This document shows, one piece after another, positions 52,717 to 60,332 of a stretch of 60,332 nucleotides of DNA. The position numbers and the translations under genes were made by a program. The notes under the pieces were generated by a model. The model worked only from the letters and a program-made list of their open reading frames with translations. It made no database searches and had not been told where the DNA came from. Numbering within the stretch: the stretch's first letter is position 1; each line of letters starts with the position of its first letter. The stretch covers positions 1 through 60,332 of the forward strand of contig CAYVRW010000003.1 of the NCBI GenBank assembly GCA_964453575.1. Reading direction: 5' to 3'. Source of the stretch: JABDBK01 sp964453575. GTDB lineage: Bacteria > Pseudomonadota > Gammaproteobacteria > DSM-16500.

Positions 52717-54086
52717 GCGTTACAAAGCCTCCTCTCTATCCTATGCAATAAACGCGTATGAATATCATCAAAACCCGAATTACTCATGACAATCACATGA
52801 TCACCTGATTTTAATTGATCAGCGAGTTCTTCTACTAAACTTTGAACATCATCAAATGCTTTTGTCACTTGTGGAAAATCAGCTAAAACACTGTCAAGGT
52901 TCCAATTTTCATCTTTGGGCCGCATACAAAATACCATATCAGCTGTCGCAAGTGCATTTTTAATGGTATGTTGATGTGTGCCTGTTCGCATCGTATAAGA
53001 ACCAAATTCCAATACCGCAATGATTCTTGCCTGATGCAACTTTGCTCGTAAACCTGCCAATGTTGTCGCAATCGCAGTAGGATGATGTGCAAAATCATCA
53101 TAAAGGGTTATACCATGGATGCAAGCTTTAACTTCTAGGCGTCGTTTTACATTTTTAAAGAGCGGCAGTGCTTTTAACGCAGTATCCGCAGGAACACCCG
53201 CATGTTCGGCTGCTAAAAGTGCCGCCAATGCGTTATCTACATTATGTTTTCCTAATAAATCCCACTGCACTTCACCTACTACTCTACCCTCTCGCTTGAC
53301 TACAAATTGGCTGCCATCAGCTTGTATAAGATCCGCCTGCCATGTTGATTCAGCACCGCCAAATGTTGTAACTTCCGTCCAGCAACCTTTGCTTAATACA
53401 TCTTGCAACTCTGCATCATTGCCATGACGAATAATTAAACCATTGCCTGGCACCGTGCGAACCAAAAAATGAAACTGTTGTTTAATGGCATCTAAATTAG
53501 GAAAAATATCCGCATGATCAAATTCAAGATTATTCATAATAAGAGTTTTTGGATGATAGTGGATAAATTTTGATCTTTTATCAAAAAATGCGCTGTCATA
53601 TTCATCCGCTTCAATAATAAAAAATGGGTCGCTGCCCAAACGTGCTGAGCAGCCAAAATTTTCCGGCACACCGCCTATCAAAAAACCTGGATCTTTACCT
53701 GCATGATCCATGATCCAAGCAAGCATACTCGTGGTAGTAGTTTTCCCATGCGTACCTGAAACAGCTAAAACCCATCGATGCTGCAGAACATGTTTCGCTA
53801 ACCATTCGGGGCCCGAACAATAAGGAATTCCTTGATTTAATACATATTCCATGGCTGGATTACCGCGTCTGATCACATTGCCAACAATGACACAATCCAC
53901 ATCGGGATGAATAGCAGCCGCCTCATAGCCATTAAAAAGCTTCACGCCTATATTTTCTAATTGGGTGCTCATAGGTGGGTATACATTCAAATCAGACCCT
54001 GTCACGCTATGCCCTGCTTGTTTGGCAATTTGTGCCACCCCAGCCATAAAAGTGCCGCCTATACCTAATATATGTATGCGCATCAT
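52713..54086 (-). CDS. mpl: UDP-N-acetylmuramate:L-Ala-gamma-D-Glu-meso-DAP ligase
   Basis: Mur-ligase that recycles cell-wall tripeptide. 457 residues, with the N-terminal Rossmann GIGGTFMAGVAQIAKQAG (8-25), the P-loop GTHGKTTT (111-118), ADEYDSAF and the Mpl-specific FDHADIFPNLDAIKQQFH region, plus YDDFAHHPTAI and FEFGSYTMRTG-type C-terminal motifs (here EFGSYTMRTG). The ATG pair at 54086/54083 follows gagga. It overlaps the small membrane-peptide gene. Confidence 0.95.
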   Translation of the reverse strand: MMRIHILGIGGTFMAGVAQIAKQAGHSVTGSDLNVYPPMSTQLENIGVKLFNGYEAAAIHPDVDCVIVGNVIRRGNPAMEYVLNQGIPYCSGPEWLAKHVLQHRWVLAVSGTHGKTTTTSMLAWIMDHAGKDPGFLIGGVPENFGCSARLGSDPFFIIEADEYDSAFFDKRSKFIHYHPKTLIMNNLEFDHADIFPNLDAIKQQFHFLVRTVPGNGLIIRHGNDAELQDVLSKGCWTEVTTFGGAESTWQADLIQADGSQFVVKREGRVVGEVQWDLLGKHNVDNALAALLAAEHAGVPADTALKALPLFKNVKRRLEVKACIHGITLYDDFAHHPTAIATTLAGLRAKLHQARIIAVLEFGSYTMRTGTHQHTIKNALATADMVFCMRPKDENWNLDSVLADFPQVTKAFDDVQSLVEELADQLKSGDHVIVMSNSGFDDIHTRLLHRIERRLCNA

Positions 54087-54151
54087 GAATCCTCACTGGT
54101 TATGCAGAAGATGTGCTATTATTACAAATCGCTCATTAGAGGTATACAAGG

Positions 54152-55732
54152 ATGCATACCGATTACGCGCAAAGTTTATTTGAAGCCATTTCAGACAGCG
54201 CTGTTTTAATAGACAAGGCTGGACGTATTGTCGATTGGAACCAAGGGGCAACCGCCCTTTTTGGCTACCATAAAAAAGAGGTCTTGGGTAAATCCATTAA
54301 CCTCATCTATCAACAAAACCATCCTTTTCCTAAAATCATCCATGAAACCTTGGCCCAGCAAAAAAAATGGTCGGCCGAAACACGCTATATTCGCAAAAAC
54401 GGTATTAAAGGTTATTGTAAAACCAACGTTAGCTTAATTCAGGCAAACCCTGCCAATAAAGCCGCAGCCCTTATCACACATCAACTCATTACCAACTATA
54501 AAACAATAGAAGCGGAACTCACGCAAAACATCACGCAACTTTCACAACAATCACAACATCAACAAGAACTTTATTATTTTACAGTTGCCTTGCATATCAA
54601 TAATTTGATTGCGCGTGATTTAGCGGAATTAAAATTACGTGAAAGTGAATTGCGCTTTCATTTATTAGCAGAAAATGCCACGGATATTATATCTCGTCAT
54701 GCACCTGACGGTACTTATGTTTATGTTTCACCTTCTTGTAAAACCTTGTTGGGTTATAAACCGGATGAACTCATCCATCATGGTTATTTCAAATTTATTC
54801 ATTATGATGATGTCAATAAACTTAAAAAAGCTTTTAATCGCCGCAAAGAAAATGTCACGCACCATCATACTTTAGCTTATCGAGTCAAACGCAAAGAAGG
54901 CGATTATCGATGGTTTGAAAGTAATATTCGCCATATTTATGATGAAAAAACCCGGGTTTTACGTGAAATTCAAGCCGCATCACGAGATATTACCGATAGA
55001 ATTCTTGACAAAAAAGCACGCCTGCGCGGTCAACAACTTGCTCATGTATCACGTTTAAGCAGCATGGAAGAAATGGCCTCAGGAATGGCGCATGAAATCA
55101 GCCAACCGCTCGCCGCCATCGTAAACTATACGCAAGGATGTGTTCGATACTTACAAGCTGATCGGCATGATGCCGCCCAAATCGTAGAAATTATGAAAAA
55201 AGCCGTCATTCAAGCTGAACGGGCAGGCGAAGTTATACATAGACTCAAAAACTTTTTTTGTAAAGGTCAGCTACTTAAAACTACTTGCAAAATTAACAGC
55301 TTAATCCGGGAAACAGTCAGCCTTATTCGCAATGATTTAAATACCTCAAAAACGAAAATCGATTTTGAGCTTGCTAAAGAAATACCACTTATTTCTGCCG
55401 ATAAAATACAATTACAACAAGTATTGTTAAATCTTATTCAAAATGCCATAGATGCCTTACAAGAAAATGATGCTAAAAATCGACGCATCAATCTACAAAC
55501 CAAAGCGCTTGATGTTAATACCATAGAAATTACGGTAAAAGATACCGGGCCTGGCTTTACCAAAGAGACGGCGCACAAAGCATTTGAACCGTTTTTTACC
55601 ACTAAAGCCCATGGAAGAGGTATGGGACTGGCCATTTGCCGCTCTATTATTGAAGCCCATGGCGGTCAATTTATTATCAATCCCAATACGCATAACAATA
55701 GTTGGATACGGTTTAACTTGCCGGTAGTATAA
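54152..55732 (+). CDS. PAS-domain sensor histidine kinase (FixL-like)
   Basis: 526 residues. The first PAS is at about 8-115 (ISDSAVLIDKAGRIVDWNQGATALFGY), the second at 165-285 (DIISRHAPDGTYVYVSPSCKTLLGY plus the PAC motif). The kinase core follows: H-box GMAHEISQPLAAI with H314, N-box LNLIQNAIDAL, and the G-boxes VKDTGPGF and GRGMGLAIC. No membrane segments, so the sensor is cytoplasmic. The response regulator gene follows after 61 bases. Confidence 0.9.
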   Translation: MHTDYAQSLFEAISDSAVLIDKAGRIVDWNQGATALFGYHKKEVLGKSINLIYQQNHPFPKIIHETLAQQKKWSAETRYIRKNGIKGYCKTNVSLIQANPANKAAALITHQLITNYKTIEAELTQNITQLSQQSQHQQELYYFTVALHINNLIARDLAELKLRESELRFHLLAENATDIISRHAPDGTYVYVSPSCKTLLGYKPDELIHHGYFKFIHYDDVNKLKKAFNRRKENVTHHHTLAYRVKRKEGDYRWFESNIRHIYDEKTRVLREIQAASRDITDRILDKKARLRGQQLAHVSRLSSMEEMASGMAHEISQPLAAIVNYTQGCVRYLQADRHDAAQIVEIMKKAVIQAERAGEVIHRLKNFFCKGQLLKTTCKINSLIRETVSLIRNDLNTSKTKIDFELAKEIPLISADKIQLQQVLLNLIQNAIDALQENDAKNRRINLQTKALDVNTIEITVKDTGPGFTKETAHKAFEPFFTTKAHGRGMGLAICRSIIEAHGGQFIINPNTHNNSWIRFNLPVV

Positions 55733-55793
55733 AATTTCTCATACGTACAAATTAGTGCTAATATACTACGGTGTAACATACACGGAGGTATGT

Positions 55794-56423
55794 ATGCTCA
55801 AAGACCCTATTGTCTATATCGTAGATGACGATCAAGCTATGGTCGAATCATTAACATGGATCATAGAATCAGTCGGTTTAAAAACCAAAGCCTACACACG
55901 CGCGCAAGAATTTCTTGATGTGTATGACCCTATACAACATGGCTGCATATTGCTCGATGTACGTATGCCAGGCATGAGCGGGCCTGAGCTGCAAGCCAAA
56001 CTGAATAGCATAGGTGCAACCATTCCTATCATTTTTATCAGCGGGCATGGTGATGTGCCGCTCGCAGTTCGAGTCATGAAAGCAGGTGCTGTGGACTTTT
56101 TAACCAAACCTTTTAATGACCAAGTCTTATTAGAAAGCATTAATAAAGCACTGCGTATGGATAAATTAAATCGTGAAAAACTCCAAGAAAGCGCACAAGC
56201 TGAAGCCAAATTCGCCTTACTTTCACCGCGCGAGATCCAAGTGTTACAAGGGATTGTGGCTGGAAAACAAAATAAAGTCATTTCTGCGGAACTCAATATT
56301 TCACTTAAAACGGTGGAAGCCCACAGGGCCAGCGTTATGAAAAAAATGAGCGTAAAATCAGTACCAGAACTAGTAAAACTAGTACTAACCAACGGAGTAC
56401 AAGAACCTATTATACAAGAATAA
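55794..56423 (+). CDS. FixJ/NarL-type response regulator
   Basis: 209 residues from 55794 (MLKDPIVYIVDDDQ), with ggagg five bases upstream; the longer frame has no site. Receiver domain with D11/D12 and the phosphoacceptor D55 (ILLDVRMPG), lysine in LTKPFND; then a LuxR helix-turn-helix, LSPREIQVLQGIVAG then LNISLKTVEAHRASVMKKM. Partner of the upstream kinase. Target genes are not evident. Confidence 0.92.
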   Translation: MLKDPIVYIVDDDQAMVESLTWIIESVGLKTKAYTRAQEFLDVYDPIQHGCILLDVRMPGMSGPELQAKLNSIGATIPIIFISGHGDVPLAVRVMKAGAVDFLTKPFNDQVLLESINKALRMDKLNREKLQESAQAEAKFALLSPREIQVLQGIVAGKQNKVISAELNISLKTVEAHRASVMKKMSVKSVPELVKLVLTNGVQEPIIQE

Positions 56424-56658
56424 GAATGGTTTATTTTAAATGTTATTTGGCAATAATGATTATTAATCAAACTTTTTTTTGCTTTCGTTAGGGAAAAACC
56501 CTGATTTTGTTCAAGTAGATTTACTAACCCCTCCTAGGTTTCATGCTAATTTTCCCGGGATTACATTAATGAGATGATGACTATCCCCCGTTACAAATTT
56601 ATTAGGAAAAAGAGATCAACGGTAGGTGGAACCCCGCAGACACGTAAGGAGAGCAAAC

Positions 56659-57096
56659 ATGAATGAATCAAAACAGGTCTTATTAGTGACAAACTCTGCG
56701 ACGGAAGCAGAAATAACTGAAATAAAACAATCCATTACGCAAGCAGAAACCTTAGGGATAAAAATAAAAGTCTGCTTGGTCCATGTGATACCTACCCTGC
56801 CGACCTGTTATTTTAATATTCCATCCATGGTATTGTTAGCTGAACGATACTATGAAGAAGCAAAACAAAATTTAACTTACGTAGGGAATCTATTACAGGT
56901 TTCACAAAAAGACCAATGGCTAATTTCAGGCCGCATTCGAACAGAAGTTTTACGCTTAGCTCATAAATTACAATCCAGTTTTATTTTGGCAAGCACTGCT
57001 TCCGTACAAGATTTGCGTAAAACCTTTTTATTCAATCGTGAACCACGTAATACTGCGATCAAAAGCTTTAGCTATCTTGGATCAGCGTTGAAATAA
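56659..57096 (+). CDS. Universal stress protein-like protein
   Basis: 145 residues from 56659 (MNESKQVLLVTNS), with aaggag seven bases upstream; an earlier GTG frame lacks support. The fold order fits a Usp domain: VLLVTNSATEAEITEIKQSI, then IKVCLVHVIPTLPTCYFNIP, and a later ILASTASVQDLRK strand-turn. The usual GxxGxxx(S/T) ATP loop is not clear, so nucleotide binding is doubtful. It lies before hairpin repeat copy C. Confidence 0.65.
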   Translation: MNESKQVLLVTNSATEAEITEIKQSITQAETLGIKIKVCLVHVIPTLPTCYFNIPSMVLLAERYYEEAKQNLTYVGNLLQVSQKDQWLISGRIRTEVLRLAHKLQSSFILASTASVQDLRKTFLFNREPRNTAIKSFSYLGSALK

Positions 57097-57111
57097 TCAC
57101 CGTTAAGTTCG

Positions 57112-57199
57112 GTAGGGTGGGCAAAGGAGTGCAGCGGCGTGCCCACCAAAATGCGCATCACATGGTAGGCACGTCGCTACACTCCTTTGCCTACCCTAC
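57112..57199. repeat. Hairpin repeat, copy C (two inverted 36-nt units)
   Basis: 57112-57147 and 57164-57199 are inverted copies of one unit (36 bases each, four mismatches, all consistent with G-T wobbles) around a 16-base centre. The unit begins gtagggtgggcaaaggagtg and ends gcgtgcccacc. Same family as copies A and B. It lies between the Usp-like gene and pfkA. Confidence 0.85.
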
Positions 57200-57274
57200 T
57201 TTCTACTATTTTTCTTGATCTAACCCTAAAAAACATTATATATTTCTCGCAAAATCATATTCTTGGAGTCCCCC

Positions 57275-58537
57275 ATGACCAAATTCAACGCGCTTTATGC
57301 ACAATCTGGCGGCGTCACCGCTGTTATTAATGCAACCGCTTGCGGCGTCATTCAAACCGCAAGAGAGCATCGCAATAAAATTGGCAAAGTATTTGCCGCT
57401 CGTAATGGCATTATTGGTGCTCTTACCGAAGATTTAATCGATACTAGCCTGGAATCCGATGCCGATATCGCAGCATTACGGCATACCCCAGCAGGAGCAT
57501 TTGGTTCATGCCGTCATAAATTAGGCTCTATTGAAAAAAATCGCGCCCATTATGAGCGGCTCATTGAAGTATTTTCAGCGCATCAAATTCGTTATTTCTT
57601 TTATAATGGCGGGGGCGATTCCCAAGATACCGCGCATAAAGTATCGCAAATTGCCCATACGATGAACTATCCCATTACCTGTATTGGCATACCGAAAACC
57701 ATTGATAATGATTTACCTTTTACCGATAATTCGCCTGGATTCGGTTCAGTGGCAAAATACGTAGGTGTGTCCATTCGTGAAGCAGGTTTGGATGTTGCTT
57801 CCATGGCTGCCACCAGCACTAAAGTATTCATTTTTGAAGTCATGGGACGTCATGCTGGCTGGATTGCAGCAGCCTCAGGTCTTGCGGCAGAACATGAAAA
57901 TGATGCGCCGCATATTATTTTATTCCCAGAAATTCCTTTCATACCCGAAGCATTTTTAACTCGGGTCAAAGAATGTGTTAATAAATACGGTTCTTGCTCT
58001 ATTGTGGTTTCCGAAGGCCTACATAATGAAGATGGTACTTTTATTTCAGAATCAGGATTAGTCGATGCCTTTGGCCATAAACAATTGGGCGGTGTTGCGC
58101 CGGTTATTGCTAAACTGGTCAAAGATAACCTAGGATATAAATACCATTGGGCTGTTTCTGATTATTTACAACGCTCTGCACGCCATATTGCATCAAAAAC
58201 TGACGTAGACCAAGCTTATGCCTTAGGAGCTGCTGCAGTTGAACTCGCATTAGCTGGAAAAAACGCTATTATGCCTATTATTGTTCGTGATTCAAATAGT
58301 CCTTACCGTTGGTCTATTGGTGAAGCGCCTTTAGAAAAAGTGGCCAATGTCGAAGTGTCTATGCCGCGAAACTTTATTACTCAAGATGGTTTTGGCATTA
58401 CTCCAGAGTGCAAACAATATCTACAACCTCTGATTATGGGCGAAGATTATCCACCTTATAAAAACGGTTTACCTGTTTATGTTAAACTAAAGAATATTGC
58501 AGTAGCGAAACAACTTGATAAAACTTTTGTTTTTTAA
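57275..58537 (+). CDS. Pyrophosphate-dependent 6-phosphofructokinase
   Basis: 420 residues from 57275 (MTKFNALYAQSGG), six bases after ggag; an upstream TTG is unlikely. Catalytic PKTIDND is at 140-146: the Lys in place of the Gly of ATP enzymes marks PPi-type PFKs. GGGDSQDT (112-119) covers the phosphoryl donor site, and MGRHAGW (190-196) binds substrate. Reversible glycolytic step using PPi. Followed after 18 bases by mrp. Confidence 0.9.
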   Translation: MTKFNALYAQSGGVTAVINATACGVIQTAREHRNKIGKVFAARNGIIGALTEDLIDTSLESDADIAALRHTPAGAFGSCRHKLGSIEKNRAHYERLIEVFSAHQIRYFFYNGGGDSQDTAHKVSQIAHTMNYPITCIGIPKTIDNDLPFTDNSPGFGSVAKYVGVSIREAGLDVASMAATSTKVFIFEVMGRHAGWIAAASGLAAEHENDAPHIILFPEIPFIPEAFLTRVKECVNKYGSCSIVVSEGLHNEDGTFISESGLVDAFGHKQLGGVAPVIAKLVKDNLGYKYHWAVSDYLQRSARHIASKTDVDQAYALGAAAVELALAGKNAIMPIIVRDSNSPYRWSIGEAPLEKVANVEVSMPRNFITQDGFGITPECKQYLQPLIMGEDYPPYKNGLPVYVKLKNIAVAKQLDKTFVF

Positions 58538-58555
58538 CAGACCATAGGTGTGCTT

Positions 58556-59374
58556 ATGCAAACTCTTCCGAATGTTAAAAATATCATTGCGATTGCCTCT
58601 GGCAAAGGTGGTGTAGGTAAGTCTACCACCGCTGTTAATTTAGCTATTGCGTTAGCGCAGGAAGGTGCTAACACGGGTATTTTAGACGCGGATATCTATG
58701 GTCCAAGTCAACCTACCATGCTAGGCGTAAAAGAACGCCCTAACCTTAAAAACCAAAAAACGTTGCAACCTATCATAGCGCATGGATTACAGTCCATGTC
58801 TATTGGTTATTTGATTGATGAAACAGCTCCCATGGTATGGCGCGGACCCATGGTCAGCATGGCATTACAACAGTTATTACATGACACCCATTGGGACAAT
58901 TTAGATTATTTAATTATCGATTTGCCTCCTGGGACGGGTGATATTCAACTTACTCTGGCACAAAAAATTCCTGTCACAGGCGCAATCATTGTTACCACAC
59001 CGCAAGATTTAGCACTGATGGACGCAAGACGTGCTTATGAAATGTTTAAAAAAGTCCATGTGCCTGTGTTAGGTGTCATTGAAAATATGAGTATTCATGT
59101 TTGTTCGAAATGCGGTCATCATGAATCCATTTTTGGCGAAGGGGGCGGCAAACATTTAGCAGAACAATATGATGTTGAATTATTAGGCTCATTACCGTTA
59201 GATATACACATTAGACAACAAACCGATGGCGGTAAACCCATTACGATTTCTCATCCTAAAAACCCCATCTCGCATGCATATCATAAAATAGCCAAGCGCA
59301 TCATAGACAAACTCTCCTTGCAGACAACGGAATCTTCAGGTAAGTTCCCTGACATTGTCATTAAGAATGATTAA
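58556..59374 (+). CDS. mrp: Mrp/NBP35-type Fe-S cluster carrier ATPase
   Basis: 272 residues from the ATG at 58556; a GTG two codons earlier is possible. Deviant Walker A GKGGVGKST near residue 17, DADIYGPSQPTMLG, DYLIIDLPPGTGD, and the CxxC HVCSKCGHHE that bridges the dimer cluster. It lacks the N-terminal MIP18 domain found in E. coli Mrp (369 residues). Probably cotranscribed with pfkA and dcd. Confidence 0.92.
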   Translation: MQTLPNVKNIIAIASGKGGVGKSTTAVNLAIALAQEGANTGILDADIYGPSQPTMLGVKERPNLKNQKTLQPIIAHGLQSMSIGYLIDETAPMVWRGPMVSMALQQLLHDTHWDNLDYLIIDLPPGTGDIQLTLAQKIPVTGAIIVTTPQDLALMDARRAYEMFKKVHVPVLGVIENMSIHVCSKCGHHESIFGEGGGKHLAEQYDVELLGSLPLDIHIRQQTDGGKPITISHPKNPISHAYHKIAKRIIDKLSLQTTESSGKFPDIVIKND

Positions 59375-59386
59375 GGGAAACAAATA

Positions 59387-59953
59387 ATGAGCATCAAAGC
59401 CGACAAGTGGATACGCCGCATGGCAGAAACCCATCAAATGATTACGCCTTTTGAGCCTGCCCAGGTGCGTCATGATGCCCATGGAAAAACCATTTCGCAT
59501 GGCACCTCCAGTTACGGTTACGACATACGTTGTGCGAGAGAGTTCAAGGTGTTTACCAATATTAATTCGGCTATCGTTGACCCCAAAAATTTTACTGAAA
59601 ACAGTTTTGTCGACATTGAATCGGATGTATGCATTATTCCACCCAATTCATTTGCCTTAGCGCGCAGTGTTGAATACTTTCGCATACCTAGAAATATTTT
59701 AGTGATTTGTGTGGGTAAATCCACTTATGCTCGTTGCGGTATCATTGTGAATGTCACCCCCTTGGAACCGGAGTGGGAAGGACATATTACGCTGGAATTT
59801 TCCAACACAACTCCACTGCCCGCAAAAATTTACGCGAATGAAGGTGTAGCGCAATTATTGTTTTTAGAATCTGATGAAGCTTGCGAGCAATCTTATAAAG
59901 ATAAAGCGGGGAAATATCAGGGCCAAAAAGGGGTGACGCTGCCAATAGCTTAA
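59387..59953 (+). CDS. dcd: dCTP deaminase
   Basis: 188 residues (E. coli 193), homotrimer that deaminates dCTP to dUTP. Conserved: GTSSYGYDIRCA, PNSFALARSVEYFRIPRN, the active-site block GKSTYARCGIIVNVTPLEPE and WEGHITLEFSN with its catalytic glutamate. Starts 12 bases after mrp with aaggg upstream. Confidence 0.96.
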   Translation: MSIKADKWIRRMAETHQMITPFEPAQVRHDAHGKTISHGTSSYGYDIRCAREFKVFTNINSAIVDPKNFTENSFVDIESDVCIIPPNSFALARSVEYFRIPRNILVICVGKSTYARCGIIVNVTPLEPEWEGHITLEFSNTTPLPAKIYANEGVAQLLFLESDEACEQSYKDKAGKYQGQKGVTLPIA

Positions 59954-59959
59954 AGAGCT

Positions 59960-59981
59960 GGCGTTGTTTCGCAACAACGCC
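59960..59981. terminator. Hairpin between dcd and ihfB
   Basis: A 9-bp stem, ggcgttgtt (59960-59968) and aacaacgcc (59973-59981), with tcgc loop lies between the convergent dcd and ihfB. No strong T-tract; probably a bidirectional stop. Confidence 0.6.
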
Positions 59982-59982
59982 A

Positions 59983-60318
59983 TTACTCTTCTCCCTCATC
60001 CGCATCCGTAAGCTTTTCACCAAGAGGAATATGACGGCTTGCATTAACTTGTTCGCGCAATTCTTTGCCAGGCTTAAAATGCGCTGCATATTTTGCTTCT
60101 GTGACAAGTTTTTCACCGGTTTTAGGGTTATGGGCCTTGCGTGGAGGTCTATAATGTAAGCAAAAACTACCAAAACCGCGAATTTCGATACGACCGCCTT
60201 CGCTTAAGATAGTGCTCATTTGCTCAATAATACTGCTGATACTGAGCGCAATATCTTTTTCTGGAAGTTGAGATAACTTTTTACTGATTTCAGCTATAAG
60301 TTGAGATTTGATCAGCAT
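59983..60318 (-). CDS. ihfB: Integration host factor subunit beta (HU/IHF family)
   Basis: 111 residues. The HU/IHF fold is evident: MLIKSQLIAEISKKL, EGGRIEIRGFGSFCLHYRPP with the DNA-intercalating region RKAHNPKTGEKL and FKPGKELREQVN. E. coli IhfB has 94 residues; the extra acidic tail (GEKLTDADEGEE) is unusual. Start at 60318 has gagg six bases upstream. Its 5' neighbour is outside the window. HU-beta is the alternative, but the RIEIRGFGSF and HYRPPR match favours IhfB. Confidence 0.88.
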   Translation of the reverse strand: MLIKSQLIAEISKKLSQLPEKDIALSISSIIEQMSTILSEGGRIEIRGFGSFCLHYRPPRKAHNPKTGEKLVTEAKYAAHFKPGKELREQVNASRHIPLGEKLTDADEGEE

Positions 60319-60332
60319 AGGCCTCAGCAGTA

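Noticed and set aside
55892..56470. 192-residue minus-strand frame over the response regulator
   Set aside because: Antisense shadow of the receiver and HTH coding sequence, which are clear on the plus strand.
1..60332. CRISPR array or prophage
   Set aside because: No regularly spaced repeats with unique spacers and no phage structural, integrase or lysis genes were seen.

Overview
The window looks like chromosome of a low-GC, host-associated gammaproteobacterium, most likely of the order Legionellales and close to Coxiellaceae. Three things point there: the conserved block lolA-ftsK-trxB-infA-clpA-clpS-icd, which as far as I remember matches Coxiella gene order (not checked here); gammaproteobacterial gene types (rarA, mpl, apaG, ihfB, small SRP RNA next to dnaX); and several large, helix-rich, signal-less proteins of unknown function between housekeeping genes, as is usual for Dot/Icm-type effector candidates. 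No CRISPR array, prophage or intact insertion sequence was found, and no gene-free stretch exceeds 300 bases.

Layout. 1-9.9 kb: rarA, lolA and ftsK (minus), trxB and infA (plus), clpA, clpS and icd (minus). 9.9-16.7 kb: accessory stretch with an unknown coiled-coil protein, a beta-propeller-like protein, a MazE/MazF toxin-antitoxin pair with a clear promoter and palindrome, an aromatic amino acid permease and a long helical-repeat protein. 16.8-19.6 kb: mnmA, an orphan BrnA-like antitoxin and purB. 19.6-22.6 kb: a YiiX-like amidase, a periplasmic DUF2845-like protein and a membrane protein of effector type. 22.5-25.3 kb: lpxK and msbA (lipid A). 25.4-29 kb: a putative mannitol-1-phosphate dehydrogenase/phosphatase pair with a divergent LysR regulator. 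29-32.2 kb: two secreted proteins sharing a domain, and a PAS-LuxR regulator.

32.2-40 kb: a flavoprotein, dapD-dapE (lysine and DAP), then an FAD oxidoreductase, type III polyketide synthase and methyltransferase that look like one biosynthetic set, split by a metzincin-membrane fusion gene. 40.2 kb: tRNA-Ser(GGA). 40.4-43.7 kb: an AbiEi/AbiEii toxin-antitoxin island flanked by diverged 121-bp direct repeats and preceded by two large operator palindromes. 43.8-47.2 kb: a VOC protein with a histone-like tail, SRP RNA, dnaX, ybaB, recR. 47.2-52.2 kb: a four-gene surface-glycan operon. 52.2-54.1 kb: mpl, an unlisted 36-residue membrane peptide gene and apaG. 54.1-57.1 kb: a FixL/FixJ-like two-component pair and a Usp-like protein. 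57.3-60.3 kb: PPi-type phosphofructokinase, Mrp, dcd and ihfB.

Envelope and cell-wall functions recur (LolA, MsbA, LpxK, DapD/E, Mpl, glycan operon). The most notable parts are the recombination scar around AbiE, the PKS set with the inserted metzincin, the mannitol-type operon and the hairpin repeat family. All calls are from reading the sequence; no database search was run.
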